64,000 bases of DNA from Rhizorhabdus dicambivorans (GCF_002355275.1 NZ_CP023449.1:3512001-3576000); one strand, 5' to 3'; shown: positions 11,485-21,204, counted from the first letter of the stretch. The notes: a model not told the origin generated them from the letters alone. Program-made: numbers and translations.

Positions 11485-12867
11485 TTACCGCTCGCCCGAA
11501 GGTACCGGCGCTAGCAGAGGGTCCGCGGATGGTGGTGCGAAGTCGGCGCTCGCGTCGCTTTCCCCGCGTGAGATCACCACGGCCGCAACGAGATCTCCTG
11601 TCACGTTGAGCGCCGTGCGGCACATGTCCAGAAAGCGGTCGACACCCAGGACGAGGCCGACACCCTCCGCAGGCACCCCGACCATGCCGAGGACCAGCGC
11701 TACCACAGGCAATGACCCTCCAGGCACACCCACCGCCCCAATCCCGCCCAGCGTGCAAACCAACAATACGACGAACTGCTGGAAAAGCCCGAGCTCGACT
11801 CCGAAGAACTGCGCCAGGAATAGGACAGTCACGCCTTCAAAGATCGCGGTTCCATTCTGATTGGCCGTCGATCCAATGGTGAGTACAAAGCGCGCGACAC
11901 GCGGCGGAAGCAGCAGTTTGTGCTCGGCGACGCGGATCGAGGTCGGCAGGGTGGCATTCGACGATGCGGTCGAGAAGGCCATCACCATCGCTTCCTGGCT
12001 CTGACGGAAAAAATGGAGCGGCGACATTTTGCCCAAGGCCCGCACCATGAGCGGGTAGACCAGGAACATGTGGACTGAGAGCGCCAGCAGCACGACGCCA
12101 ACATAGGCGCCGAGCCGCTCGAGCAATGCCCAGCCGAACAAAGCCGCCAGGTTGAACATGAAGCAGGCGACAGCAATGGGGGCCAGCCGGATCACCAGCC
12201 CGATCAGCCGCATCGTCACCTCGAACATGCCCTGTATAACGGTGCCAAGCTGATCTGATGCTGGGCTCTGTACCAGGACGATGCCGATGCCGAAGAACAG
12301 GGCGAAGAACATCACCGCCAATATATCGTTCGCGGCCGCAGCAGCGATTATGTTGGACGGCACGATCCCGACCAGCGCGGCCATTCCGTCCGGCCTGTCG
12401 CGCACGCCTGTCAAAATCGACTGCGCGCCATCCCTGGCATTGGCAAGCAGCGCTTGAGCCAGCGCCGGATCGCCCCCTTCGCCCGGGCGGAATAGGTTGA
12501 CCACGGCAAGCGCGATCAGCACGGCAATGCAAGAGATGCTGATGGTGAATAGCAGCGTCTTCAGGCCGATACGCCTCAACGAACCAAGATCGCCCATCTC
12601 GGCGATGCCCATCACCAGTGCCGAGAAGAGCAGCGGTATCACCAGCATGAACAACAAGCGCAGGAATATCTGCCCGATCGGTTGGGTAATATAGATCGTC
12701 ACCGTCCTCAGCCATGCCGCATCGGCGGCGGTGGCGTGGACGATAAGCCCGGCGGTCAGGCCGACCGCGAAGGCCACCAGCATCTTGCTCTGGAGAGAAT
12801 AGCCCAACTTGCCGCCGCTCATGCTTATTACCCGCTTCTGCCGTCGGTCGCCAATGCCGCGCCTCAC
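11485..12867 (-). CDS. dicarboxylate/amino acid:cation symporter (DAACS, GltP/DctA family)
   Basis: Sodium- or proton-coupled importer of C4-dicarboxylates or acidic amino acids, inner membrane. The 460 residues show repeated hydrophobic helices, the hairpin serine-rich motif AFSTASSNATLPTS, the TM7 motif ANQNGTAIFEG (NMDGT position), and GVPGGSLPVVALVLG and DRFLDMCRTALNVTGD near the C-terminus. The GTG start at 12867 overlaps the TGA of the MFS gene (GTGA). An internal ATG at 12822 (MSGGKLGYS) would remove a basic leader and is a plausible alternative. Last gene of the unit that begins with the amidohydrolase at 20969. A decayed relative lies at 23690-24890. Confidence 0.92.
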   Translation of the reverse strand: MRRGIGDRRQKRVISMSGGKLGYSLQSKMLVAFAVGLTAGLIVHATAADAAWLRTVTIYITQPIGQIFLRLLFMLVIPLLFSALVMGIAEMGDLGSLRRIGLKTLLFTISISCIAVLIALAVVNLFRPGEGGDPALAQALLANARDGAQSILTGVRDRPDGMAALVGIVPSNIIAAAAANDILAVMFFALFFGIGIVLVQSPASDQLGTVIQGMFEVTMRLIGLVIRLAPIAVACFMFNLAALFGWALLERLGAYVGVVLLALSVHMFLVYPLMVRALGKMSPLHFFRQSQEAMVMAFSTASSNATLPTSIRVAEHKLLLPPRVARFVLTIGSTANQNGTAIFEGVTVLFLAQFFGVELGLFQQFVVLLVCTLGGIGAVGVPGGSLPVVALVLGMVGVPAEGVGLVLGVDRFLDMCRTALNVTGDLVAAVVISRGESDASADFAPPSADPLLAPVPSGER

Positions 12868-14126
12868 GACCGCTCGAACTCGTTTTCGAAATATTTCGGA
12901 TATGGTCCCATCAGCAGCAACAGCAGTCCGCCGCCGGCGACGAGTGCAACCGATCCGATCTGCAGTATCAGCGAGTAGGTGCCGCTTTTATCGAAAGCAT
13001 AGCCGTACAGGACCGTTCCCAGTCCGCCACCGATAATCGATACGGCGAAGAAGCCGCCGTAGAGAGTGCCGAACTGACGCTGACCGAAATAGCGGCTGAC
13101 CAGATATGCGATCAGATCGAGTTCGAAGCCTGTCCCAAAGCCGATAGCCGCTACCCCCACCCACGCTTCCCATTCGCTTACCACCGGACGTGCCAGCAAA
13201 AGGCCTCCGGCGGCAGGCAGCAGGAAGATCATCATGCCGCAGAGCGGCGCCCATAATCGATCGAGCAACCATCCCCCCATCAGGCGGCCGGCCATGAGGG
13301 CGCCACCGAACATCGCTGCGATCCGCGCCACGGTAGGAAGATCAAACTTCAGCGACCGCAACATATTTTCCAGATTGGGCAGCGGCGCGGTCAAGGCGAA
13401 GGACAGGAGCAGGATCGCTACGATCATCACGCTGAACTGTCGGGTGGATGCCGCTTGCCGAACCGTCAGCCCGGGTCGCGAAACAATCGCAGGAGCCGTG
13501 ATTGCGGGGTCCGCAGCCATGGTCGGGGAGGCTTCGCGAAACAGCAGGGCGACCAGCGGCACGCCGATGACGATGGGAATTGCGCCGATCGCCAAAAACG
13601 CTGTTTGCCAGCCAAAGGATTGCAGCAGCCAGGCGGTAAGGGGCTTGATGATCACGCCGGTTAGCCCCGGCCCCGCGCTGGCGATGCCGAGCGCCAGTCC
13701 GCGGTTGCGGTCGAACCAGCCGGTGACGCCATGGGCCCACGTGACCGTCAGCGTGCCAAGGCCTGCGATCGTCATCACCACCCATTGCAGGTAGAAGATC
13801 CAGATCGAGCCGGGGGTGAAAGCAAGGCTCGCATAGCAGATACCGAATAGCGCCAGCGAGACGAGGCCTACGGGCCGCGCGCCGTATCGGTCCACCAGCA
13901 CTCCGGCCGCGGGGGCCGTCACGCCAAGGATGGCCGATTGGATCGCCACCACCGACATAAGCGAGACGAAGCTCCAACCGAACGCATCCGACAGGATCGG
14001 CGCGAACATGCCGATCGTGTATATCGGTATGGGGCCGACGCTTACGGAGATGCCAAGCGTCGCCCCTGCGGCGACCAGCCAGCCCCGCCTCGAATCTTTC
14101 CCTTCGGCCTGCACGTCAGCGGCCAT
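12864..14126 (-). CDS. MFS transporter
   Basis: Inner-membrane permease of 420 residues with 12 predicted helices. The loop 2-3 motif appears as GVLVDRYGARPVGL, and the order of helices resembles monocarboxylate/oxalate-formate antiporter-type MFS proteins (WAHGVTGWFDRNRGLALGIAS around 135-155). A strong purine-rich ribosome site (GGGGCAGGGGG) precedes the ATG. The gene overlaps the upstream cupin gene by 11 bases and the downstream symporter by 4. Substrate is unknown, presumably a compound handled by this gene unit. Confidence 0.88.
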   Translation of the reverse strand: MAADVQAEGKDSRRGWLVAAGATLGISVSVGPIPIYTIGMFAPILSDAFGWSFVSLMSVVAIQSAILGVTAPAAGVLVDRYGARPVGLVSLALFGICYASLAFTPGSIWIFYLQWVVMTIAGLGTLTVTWAHGVTGWFDRNRGLALGIASAGPGLTGVIIKPLTAWLLQSFGWQTAFLAIGAIPIVIGVPLVALLFREASPTMAADPAITAPAIVSRPGLTVRQAASTRQFSVMIVAILLLSFALTAPLPNLENMLRSLKFDLPTVARIAAMFGGALMAGRLMGGWLLDRLWAPLCGMMIFLLPAAGGLLLARPVVSEWEAWVGVAAIGFGTGFELDLIAYLVSRYFGQRQFGTLYGGFFAVSIIGGGLGTVLYGYAFDKSGTYSLILQIGSVALVAGGGLLLLLMGPYPKYFENEFERS

Positions 14127-14628
14127 CCCCCTGCCCCTCGATCTTCGCGACCGCTTGCTGCATGCGCTCTTCCCACGCCGTCATGAGACGATCATGGAAG
14201 GTCACATCTCTTCGGGGGCCAGTGGTGAATTCAATGATCCGCGCGCCGTCAGGCCCGACCACAAAGGCATAAGGTTCGTTCTTACGGGTCAAAAAGCCCT
14301 CGCCGGGGCCAATCTCCCGATTGCCCATCAGAAGCGATCCACGTTCGACATAGTAGACGCAGTCATCGGAATGGCTGTGGAGGGGCGTGCTGAGTCCCGC
14401 CGCCCATTCGAAAATGCCGATGTGCATGCCGGTGTCTTCGAAGTCGAACGACGCCGTCTTCATATGGCGCGCCACCAGCGCGCTGCCGCGCCTCAGGCTG
14501 TCCCGCTCTTCGTCGGTCTTGAAGCCGGTGATCGTCACATTCTCGACCTTCGCACCCTTCGCCTCGTCAGGGAGGTCATCGAGGTTTCTGGCGGAGAAGA
14601 ACTCGCGCTTCCTGCGTGCTGGCGACAT
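14116..14628 (-). CDS. cupin-domain protein
   Basis: Small 170-residue protein with one cupin core: STPLHSHSDDCVYYVERGSL (metal-ligand motif 1, HxH...E) around 80-100 and a second motif weaker near FLTRKNEPYAFVVGPDG. It may be a metal-dependent dioxygenase or isomerase, or a binding protein; the second motif lacks an obvious His. ATG preceded by AAGGAG. It sits between the peroxiredoxin-like gene and the MFS gene in one transcriptional unit. Confidence 0.75.
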   Translation of the reverse strand: MSPARRKREFFSARNLDDLPDEAKGAKVENVTITGFKTDEERDSLRRGSALVARHMKTASFDFEDTGMHIGIFEWAAGLSTPLHSHSDDCVYYVERGSLLMGNREIGPGEGFLTRKNEPYAFVVGPDGARIIEFTTGPRRDVTFHDRLMTAWEERMQQAVAKIEGQGDGR

Positions 14629-14655
14629 AATGGTCTCCTTCGCATCCTGTCGGGA

Positions 14656-15315
14656 TCAGCTGTGAGTTGGTGACGCCGTCCTGACCGCTGCAAGCGCCAC
14701 AGCCGGTTCGAGCCGGGTCGAAAAATCGCTATCGACATGGGCGAGCAGAATCGTCCCGTCACTGTCCACCACGTAGACGGCGGGGATGGGAAGGACCCAT
14801 TCAGCACCGGAATTGATCGCGGGAAGATCGGTACCGGATCGCTCGTGAACCTGTATGACGTCTGCGGGAAGCTCGAAGCTGATACCCAATGCTTTGGCAA
14901 AGCCATTGCCGGGATCGGTCAGCACCGGAAATTTCAGCTGGTTTTTTTCGGCGGTCGAAAGCGAAGCGTCGGGATTTTGCGGGCTTACCGCGATCAACTG
15001 GGCGCCGGCTGCTTCGATCTCACCGAGTATGTTCTGGTACGCCCTGAGCTCCAGGTTGCACAGCGGACACCATCCCCCTCGATAGAAATTGATGATCATT
15101 GGCCCCTTTCGGCCGAGTTCGGCGATGCTTACTGGCTCGCCGAACGGATCGATAAGCGTCGCATCGGGCAGGGTGTCGCCGGCTTTCAGGGCGTTGTTCC
15201 CTATTCCGGCGGCCTCAAGGTCCCCGATCAGCTTGCGCATGACGGCGACCGCTTCAGCTGGCCCACCGGCCACAAGCCCCTCGATCAGCTCGGTTAGCAT
15301 TTGACCCAATGACAT
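14656..15315 (-). CDS. peroxiredoxin-like (AhpC/TSA family) thioredoxin-fold protein
   Basis: 219-residue soluble protein. After a helical N-terminal extension (1-45) comes a thioredoxin fold with FYRGGWCPLCNLELRAY near 77-93, a CxxC variant of the AhpC/TSA active site, followed by LIAVSPQNPD and FPVLTDPGN. These are marks of the AhpC/TSA family that reduces peroxides. Ribosome site GAAAGGACACT. It lies between the receptor and the cupin in the long operon, perhaps as protection from peroxide formed by an oxygenase step (inference). Confidence 0.82.
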   Translation of the reverse strand: MSLGQMLTELIEGLVAGGPAEAVAVMRKLIGDLEAAGIGNNALKAGDTLPDATLIDPFGEPVSIAELGRKGPMIINFYRGGWCPLCNLELRAYQNILGEIEAAGAQLIAVSPQNPDASLSTAEKNQLKFPVLTDPGNGFAKALGISFELPADVIQVHERSGTDLPAINSGAEWVLPIPAVYVVDSDGTILLAHVDSDFSTRLEPAVALAAVRTASPTHS

Positions 15316-15474
15316 AGAGTGTCCTTTCGGCGCAGGCGCCTTGGAGCGATCTCCAAGCGGACTGAAACATCCGCCAACTCGGAAATCACGTTAAAACAAT
15401 GACCTAGGGCGACAGATCGGATGCAATTGGATCGTAGATCGCTCTAGCGCCCAGATTAATTCGCCCTCTTTCGG

Positions 15475-15491
15475 CCGCCCCGTCGGGGCGG
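15475..15491 (-). terminator. hairpin after TonB receptor, possible attenuator or terminator
   Basis: Perfect 7-bp stem CCGCCCC/GGGGCGG with a 3-base loop, about 30 bases beyond the stop of the receptor gene on the minus strand. No U-tract follows, so it may only stabilise the 3-prime end or reduce read-through into the peroxiredoxin-like gene. Confidence 0.4.
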
Positions 15492-15519
15492 TCGAGGATG
15501 GCAGAAACCGGTGTTCGGA

Positions 15520-17868
15520 TCAGAAGGATACGCCGATTTTGGCGCCCCAGAGACGAGGCTCGCCGGTCTGCGCAATCAAAGATCCCGCCGAAAAGGTAGT
15601 CTCGTTCAAATTGGCGAAGTAATCCTTGGAGAACGCGTTGGTCACGAACAGCTGTGCGTTGTATTTCCGGTCCTCGGATTCCCACATGACGCGGAAATTA
15701 ACGAGGCCGTAGGATGGCACATCCACGATGGGATCGTTGTTCAACACGAAATTCTGCTTCGCTTGGGCGCGTGCTTCGGCCTGGAGCGTGAACACGCCCA
15801 TTCCGTCGACCGGGATATGATGCGCCAGCGTAGCGCTCATATTCCATTTCGGCGTCTGGGGGAGCGGTAGCCCTTCCAGCGGGATGACACCCAGCCGAGG
15901 ACTGCTCAGGATCAAGGGCGTATCCGTGATCTTGGTGTGCAGCAGGCCACCCGACAGGGAGAAATCCCATCGGCGGCTCGGCGCATAACTCAGTTCGAGT
16001 TCCGCGCCATAAATTTCGGCTGTTCCGACGTTCAGGAAACGGCTGGTGGAGATGGGCACGCCGGTGCTCAGGTCCGCGACGCTCAGCAGTTCCTGCTTGC
16101 CGTCGAAAATATAATAGAAGGCCGAGGCGTTGAGCGTCAGCCTACGATCAAGGAAACGGTTTTTGCTGCCGATCTCAAACGCATCCACATGTTCCTGCCC
16201 CACCGGGCCGGTCAACGCGGCGTTGGCAGCGAGGGCGGCGGGCGATGGGTTGGAATAGAAGGTGCTGTAGGAGACGCTCTTCGCGCCGCGAGAATAGCTG
16301 GCGTAGATGCTGTTATCGCTCGTCGGCTCCCAGGTCAGGCTCAACCGGCCCGTTATATCCTTTGTGACCGGATCCGGGTCGCCGACCCGAGCCAGCACGT
16401 TCTGCGTCGGCAAAACGTTGAGCAGCGTGGCGTTGGCTATCTTGAGTTCGCGGTTCTCGACGGTGTAGCGCGCGCCGGCCGAGAGCGTGAACCGATCCGC
16501 GAATTCCCAGTCGGCCTGACCGAACACTGCACCGGACTTCGTGTCAACGCGGGCAACGGATTGAATGCGTTGAAGGGTCGCACCGGCATTGTTCCGCACG
16601 TTGATGAAGTTGTCGTTCGTCTTTCGGTCCTGATAATAGAAAAGCCCGACCACCCAGTTCAAACTGTTGGTCTCGCCCTGAATGCGCAGTTCATCGCTGA
16701 ATTGCCGGGTACGATTGTTAAGCTGCACATAGACATTGCTACCGGCACGAGCACTGGGCGACGTCGATTGATCACCGTCAATTCCGATCCGGGACCGGAA
16801 TTTCGAATAATTAGCGATGTTGATCAGTGACGCCGCGCCCAGCTCCGTTTCGAACTTCGCGGTAACCGACGTCAGGCCCTGAACGATCGCCAGTTCGTCG
16901 CGCGACAATTCGGTGATCGCATCCCCGGAATGGAATTTGCCTTGTGGGGGCTGGCCGCTCAGCACGACGGCGTCGACACATTTGCTACCGAAGATTTCCG
17001 AGCGGGAGCAGAGCGCCTTCGTAGCATCGCGCCATACGCCGAAACCGAAATTGGGCGTGGATTCCGAGTCTGTTTCCGATTTGGTTATCTGCAGGCGCAG
17101 CTTGGAAGTATCGCCCAGGTCGAAATCGGTGGTGCTGCGGATGCTCCAGACCTTCTTCGCCGCCAGCTTCTTCCGGATGCCGGGGATGGTGGCGAGATTC
17201 CTGTGATGGCCATCATGCCGTTCGAACTGGCCGGCGAGCCGTGTCCGAACATGATCGCCAAGCGGGCCGCTCACGGCAGCGTTGAGCGCGACCCAGTCGT
17301 CTGATCCATATAGCGCGCTGGCCTTGCCGGTGAACTCTGATGTGGGGACAGCGGACACGAACTGGACGAGGCCACCCGTCGTGTTCCGGCCGAACAGCGT
17401 GCCTTGTGGGCCGCGCAACACCTCGACCCGCTCCACATCGAAAATCTGGCCTGCAAGGCTCGTCTCGTCGCCCAGATATACATCGTCGACATAGACGGCG
17501 ATCGAGCTTTCATTGAGGCGGCCGTTGGAGGCCACTCCGCGAATCCCGCGAATGGTCAGATCGGGCGTGGCATTGCTGCCGCGCGCATAGGTGATGTTGA
17601 AGTTTGGTGTCTGCTGCGCGACCGAGGTGAAGGTGGAAAGGTTGAGATTTTCAACCTGCTTCGCGTTGACCACGCTGACAGCGATAGGCACGTCGATGAT
17701 CGCCTGCTCGCGCCGCTGGGCCGTCACCACGATTTCGCTGGTTTCCTGGCCGTAGGCCGCGCTGGCGCCTGGAATACAGGGCATGATAATTGCCGAATGG
17801 GCCAGCAATGTCGCCAGCGCCTTCCGCAAGAGGCTATTTGAACCAGCCTTTGGACAATTCGCGATCAT
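15520..17868 (-). CDS. TonB-dependent receptor
   Basis: Outer-membrane receptor of 782 residues. N-terminal signal sequence ending at ASAAYGQ, TonB box SEIVVTAQRREQ (about 45-56), plug with LTIRGIRGVASN, IAVYVDDVYLGDE and VEVLRGPQGTLFGRNTTGG (around 135-155), and a barrel ending WGAKIGVSF with terminal Phe. This plug style is typical of the large sphingomonad receptor families for organic ligands. A strong ribosome site (AGGAAGGGGGG) precedes the ATG. It follows the lactonase-like gene by 55 bases in the same direction. The ligand is presumably the substrate of the neighbouring hydrolases (inference). Confidence 0.92.
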   Translation of the reverse strand: MIANCPKAGSNSLLRKALATLLAHSAIIMPCIPGASAAYGQETSEIVVTAQRREQAIIDVPIAVSVVNAKQVENLNLSTFTSVAQQTPNFNITYARGSNATPDLTIRGIRGVASNGRLNESSIAVYVDDVYLGDETSLAGQIFDVERVEVLRGPQGTLFGRNTTGGLVQFVSAVPTSEFTGKASALYGSDDWVALNAAVSGPLGDHVRTRLAGQFERHDGHHRNLATIPGIRKKLAAKKVWSIRSTTDFDLGDTSKLRLQITKSETDSESTPNFGFGVWRDATKALCSRSEIFGSKCVDAVVLSGQPPQGKFHSGDAITELSRDELAIVQGLTSVTAKFETELGAASLINIANYSKFRSRIGIDGDQSTSPSARAGSNVYVQLNNRTRQFSDELRIQGETNSLNWVVGLFYYQDRKTNDNFINVRNNAGATLQRIQSVARVDTKSGAVFGQADWEFADRFTLSAGARYTVENRELKIANATLLNVLPTQNVLARVGDPDPVTKDITGRLSLTWEPTSDNSIYASYSRGAKSVSYSTFYSNPSPAALAANAALTGPVGQEHVDAFEIGSKNRFLDRRLTLNASAFYYIFDGKQELLSVADLSTGVPISTSRFLNVGTAEIYGAELELSYAPSRRWDFSLSGGLLHTKITDTPLILSSPRLGVIPLEGLPLPQTPKWNMSATLAHHIPVDGMGVFTLQAEARAQAKQNFVLNNDPIVDVPSYGLVNFRVMWESEDRKYNAQLFVTNAFSKDYFANLNETTFSAGSLIAQTGEPRLWGAKIGVSF

Positions 17869-17923
17869 AGGATTCCCCCCTTCCTGTGCGTCATTTGCAA
17901 CGAGAAATCGCCGGTCGATCCCG

Positions 17924-19020
17924 TCAGATTGGCCGTTTTACGGGCGAGCAGATCAGGGTTCGGCCGAAGCCCGAAACGAAGAAACGATAAGATCCGCCGG
18001 ATCGCTCGAACGGCACTCCGACTGTGGCGCCGGCCATCCGTTTGCCGTCGTCGATCCAGAACCGGCTCACCGGCTTCGCAGACTTGGGATCGATCCTCAC
18101 GATCTGGGATGGCACCGGATTTTGGAAGGCACCGGTCTGAAGGTCGACCCGGCGTGATACCGCTTCCAGCACGAAGGTCATGAATTGTGGAAATGCCGCC
18201 ACGAACACTTCGCCATCCGGCGATACACTGATGTTGTCAGGCGAGCCCGGCAGGTCATAATATCGCTCGAGCTTCAGCGCGCCGGAGCGGATATCGCGGC
18301 GATACTCGGCGACATTGTTCGCTGTCGTCTGGGCGACGTAGATCCGGCTGCCATCGGGCGACTGATAGATCCCATTCCCATGGGTGATCGGCTCTGCGAC
18401 CGTGCGAAACTTCCGCCCATCGAAATAGACGATGCTGCCGGTGGCATTGCCCCCAGAAAGCGGAGCGCGCCGATGGGGTTCTTGTAGCGGGAGCCGCCCA
18501 GATGGGTCGAATTGACCACGTAAAACTGCCGCGAACCCACCGCCTGGATGTCGTTGGCGTCATATAAAAGCTCATCCCGGATATTTTCCTCCAGCGAGAG
18601 CTTCCCTTCCGGCGAAATGCCGAAGATCGTTATCTGATCATGACCTCCGCCATGATTGACGGCGAATAGTTTCCGCGGTCCTTTTTCTGGCGCATAGAGC
18701 GATATGCCGTGTCCGCGGAATGCTGTCGGTACGGGCATGTCGGGCGGGAGCAGTTTGACGGCCTCGCCGCCCCGGTCGATGTCATATCGCCTGAGGTCGC
18801 CGATGAGACCCCCAGATGAGATGAACGCCTGACGGTGCTTCCAGTCGACCGCTATGTCCTCACCGCCCTGCGTCCCGGGTACCGGAGCACATTCGAAGCC
18901 CCGGTCGGAAACGACGGTGTCGAAATGATTGTAGTGGTTGAGCAAGGACCAGGTCCAACCCCCGGCAATCACGAGGACCACGATCAATCCGGCCAGAATA
19001 TATTTTGTCATTCTCCGCAT
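17924..19020 (-). pseudogene. paraoxonase/SMP-30-like beta-propeller lactonase, interrupted by a frameshift
   Basis: Reading from ATG 19020 (ribosome site GGAG): a membrane anchor or signal (MRRMTKYILAGLIVVLVIAG), then GGEDIAVDWKHRQAFISS, YDANDIQAVGSRQFYVVN and HGGGHDQITIF, which are the calcium-binding propeller features of paraoxonase-type arylesterases/lactonases. The frame is lost near 18452-18456 at a run of five G (minus strand). Adding one base restores GNATGSIVYFDGRKFR, THGNGIYQSPDGSRIYVAQ, GSPDNISVSPDGEVFVAAF and a natural end near 17924. So either a one-base deletion in the genome or a sequencing error. Homologues hydrolyse lactones or aryl esters. Confidence 0.8.
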
Positions 19021-19099
19021 CGATGGTGCTCCGCATGCCGCCATAACTCGCTCGGATGTGGCCGCCCGGTTCCGTCAGGAAGGATGCGACCGAAAGACT

Positions 19100-19579
19100 T
19101 CATTCGGCGAGAACGGCCGCCTGTTTGCGCGCATGTTCCGCCATCTTCCTCGCTCCCTCGGGGGTCCAGACGTCATACTCCACCAGTTCTCCCGTATCGG
19201 TGGGGATCAAGGCTGTGTGCGAACCATGATGGGTCGAGAATATCTCGAACGTCGTGCACCCTTCCGGCCCGGCTACACCCGGTCCGTAAACAACGCCGGG
19301 TTCCGAGATCATCACCGATCCTGGCCTGAGGACCCGCCCTTCCACGGTCAGGCTACCCTTGACGATGATCTCGAAGCGATGGCAGTCGTGGGCATGGCGA
19401 GGGAGCACGAAGCCGGGCTCCATACGCAGGCAGGTTACCGCTGGAGCATTGTCCTCGCGGCGGCCGAGCTCGAAGTAGGACACCCCCACTTCGCCATCAC
19501 CCGCTTGGTCGAGGATTGCCCGGAACTCGTTGGGGATGCGGCCCCAGAAGTCGGCGTCGTCCACGGACAGAAACGGCAT
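19100..19579 (-). CDS. cupin-domain protein
   Basis: 159 residues with a single cupin: PRHAHDCHRFEIIVKGSLTVEG (HxH...E type motif 1 near 70-90) and LRPGSVMISEPGVVYGPGVAGPEG (motif 2 region), then a C-terminal helix. Likely metal-binding, possibly a dioxygenase or isomerase acting with the neighbouring hydrolases; the exact reaction is unknown. ATG preceded by AAGGAG. It lies between the amidohydrolase and the lactonase-like gene. A short DNA match to its 5-prime end is found in the decayed region near 22700. Confidence 0.75.
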   Translation of the reverse strand: MPFLSVDDADFWGRIPNEFRAILDQAGDGEVGVSYFELGRREDNAPAVTCLRMEPGFVLPRHAHDCHRFEIIVKGSLTVEGRVLRPGSVMISEPGVVYGPGVAGPEGCTTFEIFSTHHGSHTALIPTDTGELVEYDVWTPEGARKMAEHARKQAAVLAE

Positions 19580-19655
19580 TGCTTTTCTCCTTGAGCATCG
19601 CGGATGTAGGCGCGCCGGGCAGATGCCCGCCGGGCGCTCCCCCGATCCACATCGG

Positions 19656-20969
19656 CTATGGCTGGGGAGCGATGTTCGCTCGCACGACCGATCCGCCCTT
19701 CATGACGAATTTGATGCGCTCCAGCTCGGTTATGTCGGCAAGAGGATCGTTCGCCGTCGCAACCAGATCGGCGTAGCGCCCCGGCTGGATCGTCCCGATA
19801 TCTTCCGCAGCGCCGATCGCTTCAGCGGCCGAAGCCGTGGCGGTCTGGATCGCTTCCATCGGGGTGAGGCCGCTGCGTACGAGAAGCGCGAACCCCTGCG
19901 CATTCTGGCCATGCGGGACGACGCCGGCGTCGGTGCCGAAGGCGATCTTCACGCCGGCCTTGTGAGCCCGGCCCAGATTTTCCAGAAGCGGATCGATGGA
20001 CAGAAGCTTGCTGGCGGCCGACGCACTGAACATCTCCGGTCGCGATCGAGCCACGTCGGCCTTGAACTTGGCAACCAGCGGCGTCGGTACGAACCAGGCC
20101 CCTTTCGCCTTCATCTCGTTGTAGTCGGCGGCATCCGCGAAGGTGCCATGTTCGATCGTGTCGACTCCCAACGCAGCGGCTCGTCCGATCGCACCGCGCG
20201 CCTGCACATGCGCGGCGACCTTCATGCCCAAAACATGAGCGGTATCCACCACAGCCTGAATTTCGGCGTCGCTCATCAATTGCGCGTGCGGATTGTCACC
20301 CTCGGTCGTCGTGCCTCCCGAGATGGTGATCTTGATAACGTCCGCCCCACCCTTGTGATGCTGGCGCACCGACTTCACAGCCTCGTCGGGGCCGTCGATT
20401 ACCGCGTCGCGCCATTCGGCCTTCGATACCTGGGCATCGAAGCCGTTGCTGAGATCGCTATGCCCTCCCGTAGGACCAAGCGGCGTGCCCGAAATCCACA
20501 TCCGGGGACCGGTTATGCCGCCGGATTTCACCGCGTTTTTAAGTGCCGCCATGGCCGGTGTGTAGCCCGCCACGTCCCGGACCGAAGTGAAGCCCGCCAT
20601 CAACGTCCTACGGCCGCTTTCCACCGCCGTCAGCAACTCATCATAGCTGGATCGTTTGACGATCTGCAGCTGCGGCGGCAGCTTCACCGTGAACAAATCG
20701 AAGGACAGATGCACATGGCAGTCGATCAAGCCTGGCAGCACTGTTAGCCGCGAAAGGTCGACCACCTCGGCGCCCACTGGCGTAGTGAACCCCGGGGTTA
20801 CCGAGATAATGCGATCGTCCCGGATCAATATCGTCATATTCGAACGCGGCGCTTTCGACACTCCGTCGATCAGACGTCCGGCGTGAACCGCAATATCCTT
20901 TGCCCAAAGCTGTGCGGGTGCGGCAAGCAGCAGCCCCATGATCAGGCCAGATCGGATGAGCTTACGCAT
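19656..20969 (-). CDS. secreted metal-dependent amidohydrolase (imidazolonepropionase/prolidase-like)
   Basis: 437-residue amidohydrolase-superfamily enzyme with a cleavable signal (MRKLIRSGLIMGLLLAAPAQLWA). Metal ligands appear in order: HxH in LIDCHVHLSF, a probable carbamylated Lys in DVIKITISGG, His in KVAAHVQARG, His in DTIEHGTF and Asp in IAFGTDAGV. Family members hydrolyse dipeptides, amides or lactams; the N-terminal signal suggests periplasmic action. I chose the ATG at 20969, preceded by GAGGGGGAAAG, because it starts the signal peptide. First gene of the unit; two tandem palindromes lie directly upstream. Confidence 0.87.
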   Translation of the reverse strand: MRKLIRSGLIMGLLLAAPAQLWAKDIAVHAGRLIDGVSKAPRSNMTILIRDDRIISVTPGFTTPVGAEVVDLSRLTVLPGLIDCHVHLSFDLFTVKLPPQLQIVKRSSYDELLTAVESGRRTLMAGFTSVRDVAGYTPAMAALKNAVKSGGITGPRMWISGTPLGPTGGHSDLSNGFDAQVSKAEWRDAVIDGPDEAVKSVRQHHKGGADVIKITISGGTTTEGDNPHAQLMSDAEIQAVVDTAHVLGMKVAAHVQARGAIGRAAALGVDTIEHGTFADAADYNEMKAKGAWFVPTPLVAKFKADVARSRPEMFSASAASKLLSIDPLLENLGRAHKAGVKIAFGTDAGVVPHGQNAQGFALLVRSGLTPMEAIQTATASAAEAIGAAEDIGTIQPGRYADLVATANDPLADITELERIKFVMKGGSVVRANIAPQP

Positions 20970-20985
20970 CTTTCCCCCTCTCGGT

Positions 20986-21033
20986 TTTACACAGCTGTGT
21001 GATAACGACTCATGCCTTACACAGATGTGTAGT
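20986..21033 (-). promoter_or_regulatory. two tandem ACACAGNTGTGT palindromes, probable operator of the amidohydrolase unit
   Basis: Two 12-bp palindromes, ACACAGCTGTGT at 20989-21000 and ACACAGATGTGT at 21019-21030, are both preceded by TT and lie 30 bp apart (about three helical turns), 20-60 bases upstream of the first gene. This layout is typical of an operator for a dimeric regulator such as TetR; two TetR genes lie nearby (21883-22506 and 22910-23566). Which one binds is not known. Confidence 0.65.
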
Positions 21034-21204
21034 ATTGTCAAACGCGGTATGATCGACGCGCCTTCTCAGCGCGCGCTGGGTTCAGGCGGCAGGGCTTTCA
21101 AAGCGGATCGGATTGGCTATCGACGTGATGGCGCCCCTGTGGGCGATGAAAAGCAGACGGCCGGCCTTATCGCCGCCGCCGGTTCATGCCGGAACGGCTG
21201 AAGA

